A DNA stretch of 64,000 bases from Ligula intestinalis (taxonomy: Eukaryota; Platyhelminthes; Cestoda; Diphyllobothriidea; Diphyllobothriidae): the NCBI GenBank assembly GCA_036362985.1, contig JAYGXS010000001.1, positions 75,582,319 through 75,646,318 of the forward strand, read 5' to 3'. This document shows, piece by piece, positions 11,970 through 23,222 of the stretch. Below the pieces are notes generated by a model. The model ran no database searches. It saw nothing but the letters and a program-made list of their open reading frames with translations, and was not told the DNA's origin. Made by a program: the position numbers and the translations under genes. Each line of letters opens with the position of its first letter. The first letter of the stretch is position 1.

Positions 11970-14330
11970 TACTTATTAGGTACTGGTAATATTAGGCTGG
12001 CAGGTGTGAGTTCGACCACCATATTCGTGAAGTCCACCATTTGCCCGAGAGCAGGGACAGTGACAGGGGCCAGTTATAGTGATAGTAGACGCGCCGCTGA
12101 CTACTTCACTCTAAACCTTCCCCACTCACTTTAAATGGTGACAAGACGAGTCGAGTTCACCACGCAGGGATGGAGCGTGGCCGCAGCCGTAAATACCGCC
12201 TAAACGTAGTATATAGTGACAGTAGACTTTGCGCCGGCACTACTGCACTGTCTATCCTCACTCACATATAGTAGGCATCTAGCCTGATTCTAAGGGAGCA
12301 GGGTTAGTTCTGCTAAACAGCCACTAGAAATAGCAGCTAGAATAGAGTGCAGCTGAGTGATATGTTCGCTGGTACTATTTCAGTCTGTGTTGTGGATCAG
12401 AAGTGGTGCTGGCTAAAATCAGCACAGGGTTCATATCCCCTTAATCTCGACAAGATCTGTATTACCACAGTGTATTACTACTGTATTACTACTGCCACCA
12501 TTTGTCAGCGTTGTCGCTGACTATGCCTTTGCTAGGGCTTACATACCCTTGATCTGAACAAGGAAGGTGAATGTGGGTTTAACTCTTTCGGGTAAGTACA
12601 TGCTTGGGGGCCTGAACAAATTTGTGCTTGCCTTGGCTTCCGCACTCTCAACTCGATTCCTCGAGCTGTACGGACTAAGATGCTGTTGCTATAGGTGCGT
12701 GCTTATTATCGAAGGGCCAATTCTAGCAACCATGCTTACTGAGGCTAGTATATAGCATACTATAAGTACTGCCTCTGTATCCTCTTTTAAGGAGACGCAC
12801 CCAGTAGGCGCTCCCCCATCTACGTAGGATAAAATTGATTACCATTTGGATACTAATAGAGCTGGGGTCCTGAACAATGCTGCATATGCCTTGGTTTCCG
12901 CACTTTCAGCTCGATCCAACGAGCTGTATCTATAGCTACTGACATAGGTACGTGCCTATGTCAGAAGTACTAGAGTCATATTCCCTTAGCCTCAATACGA
13001 GTGAAGTAGTACTGACGATAGCACCTGCGCCGCCATTTATCATCGGTGATGTGGCCTAAGACAACGCTAGGGCTCGTATCCCCTTGATCTCAGCAAGAAA
13101 TGTCTATCTGTGTTTAACTATTTCGGGTAAGTACAAGCTTGGGAGCCTGAGTAAGTTGTGCTTGATTTGTTTTCCGCATTCTCAACTCGAGGACAGCAGT
13201 ATCGCTGATTGGAGTTAGGTCTGGGGCCGCGTTCTCTTGCTCTTTAGTATACTACTGTTGAGAGTGCTGTGCCTGTGCTAGAGGTACTTATTATAGTATT
13301 CATAACTGCTAAGACTAGTAGGTGGTAGACTTAAATACAGTATCCTGTAGGTATAGTAGGGCAGTCTAAGTCAATGCAACAGGAAAAAGGTAATTTCATT
13401 GATGCTGCTAAATTTATTGGTGGTGGTTATACTGGGGCATGTGGGCTTTCCTTGGGTTCCGCCCTCTCATCCCTGCCCATCTGGCGGTCTTACCTTTACG
13501 TTTGCGAGGCAATATTGATTAGTATCGCTGGTTCTGTCATATCACATGGTGTTACCTTAGCTTTTGAGCTGGTACTACTGCACAGTTTACCATCACTCAC
13601 CCACCCACAGTAGATGCCCAGAAATATTCGAGGCACCCGAGTCACGTATTTCTGCTGCAGCAGCTGCTGCTGCTGTTGCATCTGCTGTTTATGCTGCTGT
13701 TTCGCGCGGTGTATCCTAATCATTTTAGTGCTACTAAATATCGTCAGAAATGGCGCTGATTGGCGTCAGGTCTGGGGCCGTGTTGCCTTGATCTCCAGCA
13801 TACTACTTTTGAGAGTGTTGTGCCTATGCTAGGGGTGCCAAATCTAGTAATCATAATTGCAAAGACCAGTAGGTGGTAGGATATAATGCAGCTTGTGCGT
13901 ACATGCTTGACATATTAGCTTAATGTGCAATCATAGACCTGTTAGGGGATATGAGTAATCTTAAGGTTCAAGAGATGCATACGCAATAAGAGCTGATAAT
14001 GTATCAAGCTTCTAGGTAGTAACACAGTGACCTATTTCATTTTCAGTTTAGTATACTACTGTTCAAAGTGCTGGGCCTATGCCAGGAGTGTTAATTCTAG
14101 TAGCCACACTTGCTAAAACCAGAAGGGGATATTAGTAAACTCAAGGATAGAGAAAGGTAGATGTGACAAAAGTTGCGGATGTGTCATGTATTTAGGCGGT
14201 AGACAAAGAAAAGTGTGTCATTTTTCAGGATACTTCTGCTAGAAGTGCTGTGACTAAGCAAAAATTGCTAGTTCTAGCAATCGTACTTGCTAAAGCCACT
14301 GAGTAGCAAGCTAAAATTGCCGCCTGTACG
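11970..14330. repeat. Degenerate tandem / satellite-like array
   Basis: Several word sets recur in order with variable spacing. TTTCGGGTAAGTACA occurs near 12586 and 13121, and CCCTTGATCT near 12547 and 13081 (both about 535 bp apart). GCTTGGG-type and CCGCACTCTCAACTCGA blocks recur near 12640, 12895, 13170 and 13460. A further block (TATACTACT, GTGCTG(T/G)GCCT, GCTA(A/G)GACCAGTAGG-like) recurs near 13245, 13800, 14050 and 14230. The units are strongly diverged and partly scrambled. An imperfect CTG/CAG-rich run lies at 13650-13705. No coding potential is evident. Confidence 0.6.
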
Positions 14331-14881
14331 TGCATGTAGAAAGTGGTAACCTCGTATTCAGCCGTAAAGTATTTGGAATTTTTAATAAAAAATGTCAATT
14401 TTATGATAGCTTGATATCTACCACCGCTTTGCGCTTAAATTTTGGACTTGATAAAGTAGTCATGAAAGCTTATTTATTTCTTTAACAGTATTAGAGGTTC
14501 AGGAATGAGACATGCATCCTACATGCGCTACAAGTATGGTAATAAGGACAACAGTGCTGCTGAGTCTGCAATAGGCTTAAAAGCTTAGACTGGGCCTGCT
14601 GCAATATAAAAGCTAAGCAAATTTAACTGAGAGACTGGGCTGCGTAAACTAAGAGGTATATTTAAGAGCTAAATGTAGTTGCAGCGAGCTAGACTCTAAA
14701 GTAAGCTAGATTTTAATTGTGTGCTGCGGCTAGGAGGACTATGCTATAATCAAAGAATTTAAAATAACACAGCTACCGCACGTCCTAGGACTATACTACC
14801 CTACCGCAGCTAAGCAAATCTAAACTAAGAGATCCAACCACGAAATTGAGGGGTACAATTGTGGCTAAACTGAGTAATAGG
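14331..14881. other. Non-coding flank of the LINE remnant
   Basis: Contains repeated short words such as GCTTAGACTGGGC / GAGAGACTGGGC and CTAAACTAAGAG. LINE protein similarity stops at about 14882. The 3' part of the endonuclease, with its expected final Asp-His motif, is not visible here. Confidence 0.4.
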
Positions 14882-15605
14882 GTTTTAGCCAACACATCTG
14901 CCTGGTCGCGCCTCCGTACGAGGACATAGTCCAGGAGATGCCATTGTTGGGACCGAGGGTGCATCCAGGACACCTTATTCTGATGCGGGAGGTCACAGTA
15001 GGTGTTTGTCACAATGAGGCCGTGCTCTGCAGAGGTGCGTAAGAGGCACAGGCCGTTTTCATTTGTACCACCGACGCCGTGGGGACCTAGAATTCCTCTC
15101 CAGACTGTACAGCAGGTGCCGACGCTACGGTTGAAGTCGCTCAGGATAATCAACTTGTCTGACCTCGGAGACCTCGGAGGAGGGCGTGTAGCTTCTCGTA
15201 GAATTTGTTCTTTTATACTTCTGGGTTAGTCATCGTGGGGGCGTAGACGCTGATTATGGTAGCGAAATTTTTTGCCTGCAGCCGCAAGCGGAGGCTCATC
15301 AAGCGGTCGTTTTTGCCTTGAGGCAATGTGGTCAGACGCCTCACGATCTCTGTCCGGATGGCGAAGGCGACGCCTGCTTCGCGTTGCTCTGCCTGTGGCC
15401 GGCCACTCCAGAAGAAGGTGTAGCCGGCGCCTACCTCCTCCATTTTACCTTGGTCGGGGAGGCGGGTTTCACTCAGTGCGCCTTTGTTGATCTTGAATTT
15501 TGCCAGTTCTCGTGCTAATAGTGCGGTCCTTCGTTCAGGCAGCTCGCTTCCAGGGCTATCTGAGAGAGCGCGCACATTCCAACATGCTAGTGTGAGAGCT
15601 CGATC
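14882..15605 (-). pseudogene. Broken LINE apurinic-type endonuclease domain (RTE/CR1-like)
   Basis: The minus strand encodes most of the N-terminal AP-endonuclease-like domain of a non-LTR retrotransposon, the enzyme that nicks the target DNA. Reading 5' to 3', visible motifs are LACWNVRAL (about 15595-15569), LSETR (about 15474-15460, with the catalytic Glu), SVYAP, SDFN (about 15141-15130, where the family usually has GDFN) and LDYVLVRR (about 14934-14911). The wording closely resembles endonuclease-reverse transcriptases annotated in cestode genomes (established knowledge, not searched). Breaks: an in-frame stop (TAG) lies just upstream of the homology at 15606-15608, an in-frame stop at 15213-15215, and a frameshift at about 15155-15185 beside a CTCGGAGAC duplication. 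The 3' end is lost after the motif ADVLAKT. No reverse-transcriptase domain follows. It is a dead, truncated copy. Confidence 0.9.
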
Positions 15606-16589
15606 CTATGATCTAGTGCTGGCAGGTAAAATCTGCTTATGTGCAAGGATGCCTCGTTCTCTGCTCGACTTAAAGGCTGCGATAATAAGGTGAAAGAAGG
15701 GCTGTGCGAGTAACAGGAACACCTAATTAATCCGGTATTGGCTAATAGTGGGTAGGTGTTTATTACTATGCCCTCCATCGCGCTCGTAGATCCACAAGTA
15801 GGGCTCAGCCAATGAATTAAATTTCACATCCTGTTTAAATTATCGCTGGTATTTTTCACACTGCACTCCTAAGCTTTTAAAACAGAAAAAAGCCTTGCCC
15901 TTCTCTAGAGGAGGCCCCGAAATATGGGGCTAGCATAAGACTCCCTCAGCTTTGCAAGATTGGCCTTTTTCAAGCGCAGGATTGCAAATTGTTAACAAAG
16001 TACGACCACATGGTTCATGGCCATTTTTATAATAAAGGCCCTGGCAGTAGACCTAGAGCTCGTTAGTAAAGTAAGTAAATATTTGCGCAGTTCTGTGCGA
16101 ACCGAAAACACACTTCCTCCCACACCGACTCTCTAACGGGAGCCGCGCCCGACACACCCAAAAGCCCGAGAATAGCGTTGGAGTCACGTGAACGTGTCCT
16201 GGGCTGACCTGTACGCGCAGGCTGAAGGGGCAAAGTGGGGTTTTCTCACTGTTGCCGAAGCACGCACGCACGCGTATGCAAAACAGCGAAGCAAAGGGTT
16301 GGAAAACAAAAACAATTCCCATCACGACCTGCAGAAAGAGGGGCAAGGCTGCCAGGCTGCGCTTTGAGCCGCGCCATCGGAAGTTGACTTGCTTCGGCTT
16401 TCATGATTTAGCCTCACCGGATTACTCCCGCCTATCTATTTGAAAATAGAGATCCACCCTGGAAGCATTCGGCTCTGCAATCCCGAATTTTGTTATTCGA
16501 AAAAATACTACGATAAGAAAAGACGTAAGCTCTGAATGCACACAATGGCCAGAAATTCGCGTTGAAGTCACTCTTGCTACCGTGGAGGT
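15606..16589. other. Non-coding stretch, nothing recognised
   Basis: Could be 5' LINE flank. No further LINE similarity is visible beyond 15605. Confidence 0.4.
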
Positions 16590-16655
16590 TGTGGGGGGAA
16601 TCGAATCTCTGCAAGGGCTGCGCAGATATGTGGGTTCGTATCCCATAACTTTTTT
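16590..16655 (+). repeat. tRNA-like T-arm fragment
   Basis: TGGGTTCGTATCCCA near 16628 forms a perfect 4-bp stem with a 7-base TTCGTAT loop, and GGTTCGTATCC resembles a pol III B-box. There is no credible acceptor stem or A-box partner, so this is likely part of a decayed tRNA-related SINE rather than a tRNA gene. Confidence 0.35.
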
Positions 16656-16810
16656 CCTTCCATAAATGTAGCCAAGGCATCAGCAAGCGATTGTTTTTTT
16701 TTCCATCTTCGAATACCGATGTTCCTTTTTGTTCACAACCGACGTAAAATCTAAAATTTTCTGAGGGTTTGCACTCTCCTGCCAATAATGGAAGTTCTGC
16801 TATTGAGAGA

Positions 16811-17270
16811 TTATAGGTATTAAGGCTAAGACGGTTTACCCTAACACCTACAATCTTCCCGGCCCGGTTCCTTAGGAAATGGGAGAAGTCTTGGGAAAGC
16901 AGAGTAGACGGAACATTATATTGTTTTCAGAATTAGGGGAAAGTCGCCAATTGGTCTTGCAAGGCGTCCGACCGTGAGGCCGGCGTCGTCGCGACCGCCG
17001 CGTGCGTGGCGCAATTCCAAGTGTCCTCTAACCACAGTCATCGCGAGTGGCCACTGAATACTCGCTTTGTCTCGGTAGACTGATGGTGATCGGTCGCCTT
17101 GGCGAGATGAAGCCATGTGTGTCAGTAGATGGCTCAGACCATTGAGCGAGAACGGACAGGGGGTGCCGCGACTTGGCACCTGACCACAGGCGGCATTAGG
17201 CGCGCAGGGCAAAGGCGCTGTCCGTCATATCTTGGGTTCCAAGTGGCTGCTAGGGCCACTTCAAGTTCTC
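16811..17270 (+). repeat. 460-bp direct repeat, copy 1
   Basis: Near-identical to 17878-18338. Both copies carry an open minus-strand frame of 95-98 residues, but it probably only mirrors shared sequence and matches no known protein. Confidence 0.85.
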
Positions 17271-17877
17271 CCCTCAAAGACCGAAGTCCATTGATGAAAG
17301 AAATTGAAAGAAGCAAGGTAAGTAAAGGATAAGGAAGGAGGTACGTACCAACGGCAGGGTTCGAACAGCTAGTGTTCGTGTGGTTGGCTTGTGAGAGCCA
17401 GGTTGAAGGGACGGTTGTGGCCTGCATGAGCTTGTGTGGCTGGCATGCGAGAGGCGGGTAGTGCCGCCAGTGCCGTTTGGGAGGAGGAAATGTCATCTCG
17501 CGTCCGCGTGGGCAACTGGGTCTGCGGTAGGAGGAAAGTTCTCGACTACGCGTGCATCGGCATGTTGTCGGGGATTAGTCATCTCGACTACGTGGGAGGG
17601 AGGTTGGTTGCCTGCTTTGAACTTCGATGGCAAATCGGTATGCCATGCTAGTGTTCACTGAGAGGAAGGGATACCGTTGGCAGTAGAATTAGAATCCGAG
17701 TTTGGGAAAGAGGCCTGAGTATTGGCACTCATAGCGGGAATAGCTCCGTGGTATGGGGAAGGAACCAGAGCCAGGAATCGATGGGCTGTGAACGGATGAG
17801 GATCTCCGTATCGCTTCGTTGAAGTCAGCCACGCCAGAAGCTGAGTTAAGAGTTCATCTCACGATTGGGGTCACCAG

Positions 17878-18338
17878 TTATAGAAGTTAAGGCTAAGACG
17901 GTTTACCCTAACACCTACAATCTTCCAGACCCTAGTTCCTTAGGAGATTAGAGAAGCCTTGGGGAGGCAGAGTAGACGGAACATTATATTGTTTAGAGAG
18001 TTAGGGGAAAGTTGCCAATGGGTCTTGCAAGGCGTCCAACCGTGAGGCCGGCGTCACCGCGACCGCAACGCGCAAGGCGCAATTCCATGTGTCCTCTAAC
18101 CGCAGTCATCGCGGGCGGCCACCGAATGCTCGCTTTGTCTCGGTAGACTGATGGTGATTGGTTGCCTTGGCGAGATGAAGCCGTGTGTGTCAGTAGATGG
18201 CTCAGACCATTGAGCGAGAACGGACAGGGGGTGCCGGGACTTAGCACCTGACCGCAGGCGGCATTAGGCGCGCAGGGCAAAGGCGCTGTCCGTCATATCT
18301 TGGGTTCCAAGTTGCTGCTAGGGCCACTACAAGATCTC
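17878..18338 (+). repeat. 460-bp direct repeat, copy 2
   Basis: Near-identical to 16811-17270. It is preceded by GATTGGGGTCACCAG, which copy 1 lacks. Confidence 0.85.
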
Positions 18339-18457
18339 AGTTAGTGTTCGTCAAGCTTTTAAGGGTTATAAGACTGGAAGCTTGCCTTTGTATAGTGTTT
18401 CACATTAAAATTCAAACCCTGACACTCCCCATCTTAATACTCACGTTTAACTCCTTT

Positions 18458-18625
18458 ATGTGGACATTTCTGGTTTATTAGCCGTCGCTAGCCAGCCAGT
18501 TAGCCAGAATCACCCCGACTCGCGTTCGTGGCACCCAGTTATGGTTGGTCGATGAACGTTAATAAGCCAAAAATGACCAGTTCAGTGCTTCCCTGTCTTT
18601 GTCGGGACTCCTTTTACTAGATATT
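18458..18625. repeat. Inverted pair of S1 SINE tails
   Basis: The left half is a minus-strand S1 tail (GGACATTTCTGGTTTATTAG and CGCTAGCCAGCC). The right half is a plus-strand S1 tail (GGTTGGTCGATGAACG, TAATAAGCCAAAAATGACC, then CCTGTCTTTGTCGG). The tRNA-like heads that should sit in the middle are missing. The arrangement matches 46.9-47.2 kb with its centre deleted. Confidence 0.7.
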
Positions 18626-18959
18626 ACTGAGGGCTAACACCTTTGTTCTACGTCTAAACGGTCACTCTTTCTGGTTTCAAAAGGGACTTTCCCTTGGAAT
18701 AGGCTTCCACTAGAACTTATGTCAAATCCTTACCTACTTATCGTTATACAAATCAAGATTATGTAAGCACGTTAACGTGGAAAGCATAAAGCGGCAGCTA
18801 TGGTTTTTATTACCGGACACTCCTCTTCTAGGCTTGAAAATGGCCCTCCTGGGAATCAACGGCAGCTAATATTCATTTAATTGTTCGAATTGAAAATGTC
18901 CCTTGAATTTACAAACCTCCTGTTTTTAACTGGCTGCTACATCCAATGATATCACCCCG
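18626..18959. other. Non-coding stretch, nothing recognised
   Basis: No gene or repeat identified. Confidence 0.5.
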
Positions 18960-19265
18960 CCGGTGACCAAGATTTTCACGGCTTTTTATGCCCTCTTCTC
19001 TTTTCGACCCCAAGCGATCTGTTCAAGATACCAGCGGATCTATCTGTTTTCATCACCGGCTGGCGGTTTATCTGGTCAACAATGAAGTATTGTGATTGCA
19101 TCTTCCCCCGCCCTTTTATGGTCCTCACGGCCTTTTATGTCCCCTGTTCGCTTCGACTCCCAACGGACTGTGATTGAACGCAGTGTGTTCCTCCTATCTT
19201 GATACCTTGCTACGACTGATTTGTTGCCGTCTCATCAATATTATGATTGTATCTGCACCCAGTTG
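18960..19265 (+). repeat. Diverged two-unit tandem repeat, ~152-bp period
   Basis: CGGCTTTTTATG...TTTTCGACCCCAA (near 18978) is echoed by CGGCCTTTTATG...GCTTCGACTCCCAA (near 19128). TCAACAATGAAGTATTGTGATTG (near 19076) is echoed by TCATCAATATTATGATTG (near 19231). No coding role is seen. Confidence 0.5.
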
Positions 19266-20884
19266 AGGAATTCTCCGTTGACGAGGAATTTTTCGAACGC
19301 GTATTTACTCTCACCTGCAGGGCGGTGCTGTTCCACACACTCCTCATGACTGACGATTGCTTTTTTCTCCCGAAAAGCTAAGAAATCACACTCATTTTAG
19401 GTCTTTTTCAAGCATTTTAATTGAGTTATTTTTGCACTGTGTAAGCTGACTTTTTTCCGTATGTTAATGTCTATTGAACACTGTGCAGTGTCTGCTTATT
19501 CGTTCCAAAGTTCCCTTGAAAAGGTATTTTACCTCACCTCAAAAGTGCTTTCATTAGCAAATGTGTGTATCCAATGTTGCGTGATCGGAGAGTACAAAGA
19601 GCGTTCACGGGGTCAACATGTCTGGTCAGCCAGTACATCTAGCCCATTTTCTGACAGGTCCCGTTTCTGGTGGAGAGCAAGAAAGTAGAGCTGAAAAATG
19701 CGTCTTGCTTTCAAAAGACGCGATGGGGAGAACTGTCAGTGAAAATGGCGGTTCTACTGGGGTAAGCCAGAAGAATTACTGGTCATGATGTAGCCTTACT
19801 GTCATATAAAGCGAGAGGCAAGGCGACACTGACTGCATCTCGCAACACGATGTACTTCTACAGGACTATGAAGTAATATATTTGTGTAACTGAAACAGTC
19901 ATGCCTGCCCAGTGGCCGGCACAGGTTAGTGCATGTGAAGCAATAGAATGCATCCAGTTTCATACGCTGGAGCCACCCATACTGAATGGTGGAAGAATTT
20001 GTAACTTTCTTCCTGAAAAAAAATAATGCTCCATAAGGTAGGTTTAAATTTGGTGGTAGTTAATAATAAAAAAAAGCCAGGAGTATGCATCATTGGTTTT
20101 TCAGAGTTAAGCACCCTAGGGATGAGTTTTATGGGGAGTTTAAAAACAGTTAAGTCGATAAAAAAGAGTTAAAATATTCTCTGTATGATGGTTGTAATCC
20201 CCCAGACAACATTAGAGCGCGACTGTGATGTTGACCTTGTTCGCTGACCTTCAATGCAAATGAATTGTACTTTTATTTTATCAATACGGTATTGGTGGAA
20301 GAGACTTAGTTTTTTTCCATTCCGATTTGGCGGGGTTTTCCTATACTTTTTTTACCAACGAATTCAATTTTATATTTCCCTCAGACTGCGAGGCAATTGA
20401 CGAATTTACCGTCTTCTTAATTCTTCAACTGGTGGAAGTACGCTTTGTGTGCTTTTACTCCGCGCTAAAAGCACTTATGTTAATATTTGTTTATAGTACT
20501 CTATACATACTCAGTGTAGAGTTTGCGTCCGGAGAGTTTAGCGCCAGTGTAGCGACGAACTTCTAGGCAGTGTTGCCTGTTTTGTTAACGTACGAATTTC
20601 CAGCCCGGAAGACACCGAGAACTGGAGGTTCTTTTCACTCAAAAAAGCGTGTTTTGGCTTTTATGCAAGTGTGCTTTGCCCGTATACATAGCACTGGGTT
20701 CTAACCGCATGTAAAACCCGAGCACTATAGAAACCTGCGTCGTTCTACACTGATGGATTTTGCTGGACGTGTGTGCGCCAATGGGGTTACAGGAAATGCT
20801 CGTGTCAATGTTTCTCGGGGCTCTGTCTGTCGTTCACGAAGGTAGTCGCAGTGTGACTAGTAATACATGCCGGGGGAGAGGGGG
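19266..20884. other. Non-coding stretch, nothing recognised
   Basis: A 79-residue plus-strand frame at 20327-20566 is rich in hydrophobic residues and unrecognised. Confidence 0.5.
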
Positions 20885-21060
20885 GGCGGCTATCGACAGA
20901 GACAAAGGAGAGAGGGATGGCCATTTCTGGTTTATTATTCATCGTCAGCCCACCCTGCCCAGACCAACCTTTGCAGCACATGGGCAAGGCTGGCTGATGA
21001 AGGTTAGTAAGCCAAAATGGTTCATTTTAGTCTCTCCTGCTTTTGTCCGAACTCCTTCCA
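20885..21060. repeat. Inverted pair of S1 SINE tails
   Basis: The left half is a minus-strand S1 tail (GACAAAGGAGAGAGGGATGG then CCATTTCTGG). The right half is a plus-strand tail (GGCTGGCTGATGAAGG, AGTAAGCCAAAATGG, then TAGTCTCTCCTGCTTTTGTC). Heads are absent. This is the second locus with the same headless inverted arrangement as 18.5 kb. Confidence 0.7.
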
Positions 21061-21395
21061 GTATATATCGCCGATGGCTGTGTTGGCACGAGTGTTTGGG
21101 TATCCAATCGAATTTTGCTAGGTTACGGCTGCACATCCCAAGAACGCCCCTGTGGAGAAATGAAAAAAAATAATTATCTGCCTTGCGTGCCCCATCTTGA
21201 AACTTCACACTTTTGTCCGGTAATTGGCTTTGATCTCGTTCAGCTGTATATTAGTTGCCCCCAAAGGATGAAAGGACTCTTGGCGAGAGCGATCTTATCG
21301 CCCGGGAACGGTAAGATTTATGACACCTCTTTCATCGCCCCCTGAGACTTTTAGTCTTCAGTGATAAAATATCTCTTGCATTGGCCACGTAAAAG
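21061..21395. other. Non-coding stretch, nothing recognised
   Basis: Open frames here are shadows of the neighbouring SINE sequence. Confidence 0.5.
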
Positions 21396-21552
21396 ATGTG
21401 GAAAAAGGCGAAGCAGATTGAAATGGCTATTTCGGGCCTACTAACCGTCGTCAGTTCACCAATCTGAAACCTCACGCAAGGAGACAGCTTGCAAAGGCTA
21501 CGGACTTAATTTCCAGGTCAAACAGAACGAGCATCTTCTAACGCACGAGTGA
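21396..21552 (-). mobile_element. Diverged S1 SINE
   Basis: Minus-strand tail AAATAGCCATTTCAATC and body GGTGAACTGACGACGG, then a decayed head ending near 21550. The A- and B-boxes are poorly kept. Confidence 0.55.
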
Positions 21553-21639
21553 TTCGTTCAAGCAGTAGTTCCACAATAAATTGGGTGCAAGTTGTTATTT
21601 CCGGCTGAACAAGTTTGAAATTCTCCACATCTCTTCTCC

Positions 21640-21649
21640 NNNNNNNNNN
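21640..21649. other. Assembly gap (10 N)
   Basis: Ten undetermined bases. The fixed, round length suggests a placeholder, so real length and content here are unknown. Confidence 0.99.
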
Positions 21650-22855
21650 TTAATAGTACCGTACCACCTTGATAGTTGTTATCACTGGTTTGGCGTTCGC
21701 GTGACTACTGGATACGGTCGAAGAAAGCAAAGGACGAAACACACGTCATACACTACACAAACCCGGTAATCACCCGAACATTTCACGTCTTTTCCTTTTA
21801 AATTATGTTCAAAAATTCGGTACTTACACTTCAATTTTCAAGTTTTCTTACTGAATTGCGTTAGATAGAGACCACACAGACTATATCCTACTGTGATCCA
21901 CAATCATTTACGTTCAGTTCTGCTCTAACTGGCTTTGCGATATGAAGGAAGCTCCTCGATCCGATTTAACTTTTCTCTTCCCTTCAACTCAGAACCTCGA
22001 TGGGAATCAAACAGAACAAGCCACACCTTCACCTTTTTGCAGTACCTACTTTCTGTCTTATTTGAAAGTAAAAGTGATTGATTTGGCTCAAAACAATGCT
22101 CAAAAATGGCCAATTCACAAAAGTAAATGATTTTTATCGAGATTAGCTTTTTTCTTTTTGCCTAGGCTATGGTAACTCATCGAACGGTTTTAATGCCAAC
22201 CAGAGTTGCTGATAAAGAAGAAGCACGGCTTAGTTGGAGGAAGATTTAAGGAGCCTGGTGCTCACTGCTGCCTTCCAATGCTGCAGCAAGACAAAAAGGA
22301 GTCAGGAAGATCGAAAATGAAACTGGACATAATTCTCGGTCAGATACAGATGGGCGCCTATCATGGGGCAGTACCGGTGACTGCTTTGATCACTAGACAG
22401 CCGGTTAGCTATTTAATAATGCCCCTGCTCCAGGCCCTGGAAACCGTGGCCGAACACCATCGTGGCATCAATCAACTTATCTGCTTAGGTGTTTCAAAAA
22501 CTCAAGGTCGCTGAAGTTTACCATGAAGGTCCCTGCGACAGAAAGACCTTACCCAATTCCAGACGCACCGGTTTGTGGTCACTCGGTCGATTTCAGCTCG
22601 ACCATCTTCCACACTCTACTTGAAGGCACCACACATCCGGCTAATGCAGCACACTAGTTCGACCATTGCGAGCGATAAGTTCCATCATGTGATTCACGGC
22701 GTGGTGGTTGCCAGACGGCGACTCGCACGTTACTTAGTCTAAAGTTTATGCAACACAGGCCGCTCGATACACCACATGTAGGGTAATGCAATTCACAGGA
22801 CGAGATGCAAGCCGTTCCGGTCCTACGACCTACGTATCAAAACAGTTGACACTTA

Positions 22856-22896
<41 letters not shown>

Positions 22897-23222
22897 CATA
22901 GACATGATGGATTAATACTGTGGACACACGCGGTGGCCTGGTCATCGGTCAGTGCTACCAGAGCGAGCAGCTCCCCGTTCTGTACAGAATAAACCCCTCA
23001 TTTCTATGTCTTTCGTCTTATATTGGCTTAGTCTGATGAGTAGGGCGTTCAGAGCTACAACCGCTATTCTACCCGCTATAATCTCACCCACTGGGCCAAA
23101 TAGACGGGGCTCTACACCTTCAGATAGTAGAAGTAACGACAGAAAAAAGAAGGCCAGATGATGATGGCCCAATAGCTAGCCTGATTTGGTTTCATTTGAA
23201 AAATAAGAAGGGCTTGCCGGAG
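21650..23222. other. Non-coding stretch with TC microsatellite
   Basis: A 102-residue plus-strand frame at 22206-22514 is unrecognised. Nothing else is seen apart from the microsatellite. Confidence 0.45.
22856..22894 (+). repeat. (TC)n microsatellite
   Basis: About 18 CT/TC units with one interruption near 22863. Confidence 0.95.

Larger units (their letters stand above)
16811..18338. mobile_element. Two direct 460-bp repeats around ~600 bp: possible miniature LTR (TRIM-like) element
   Basis: The copies at 16811-17270 and 17878-18338 are roughly 90% identical. They share both ends: TTATAG(G/A)...TTAAGGCTAAGACGG at the start and GGGCCACT(T/A)CAAG(T/A)TCTC at the finish. The 607-bp interior has no recognised gag or pol sequence. 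The arrangement fits LTR, internal region, LTR of a TRIM, but canonical TG...CA ends and a clear primer-binding site are not seen. A local tandem duplication explains it equally well. A diverged partial third copy lies at 32.58-32.72 kb. Confidence 0.5.

Noticed and set aside
16590..16655. Possible tRNA gene
   Set aside because: Only a T-arm-like hairpin is present, with no acceptor stem or D-arm.
16916..18280. Nearly identical 95-98-residue minus-strand frames in both 460-bp repeats
   Set aside because: They are alike because the DNA is duplicated. There is no independent sign of selection and no known protein.
21725..21750. GGACGAAACAC run resembling the 3' half of a hammerhead
   Set aside because: No CTGATGAG half lies upstream at a suitable distance.
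22786..22992. Frame with a repeated Leu-Ser run
   Set aside because: Produced by the (TC)n microsatellite.
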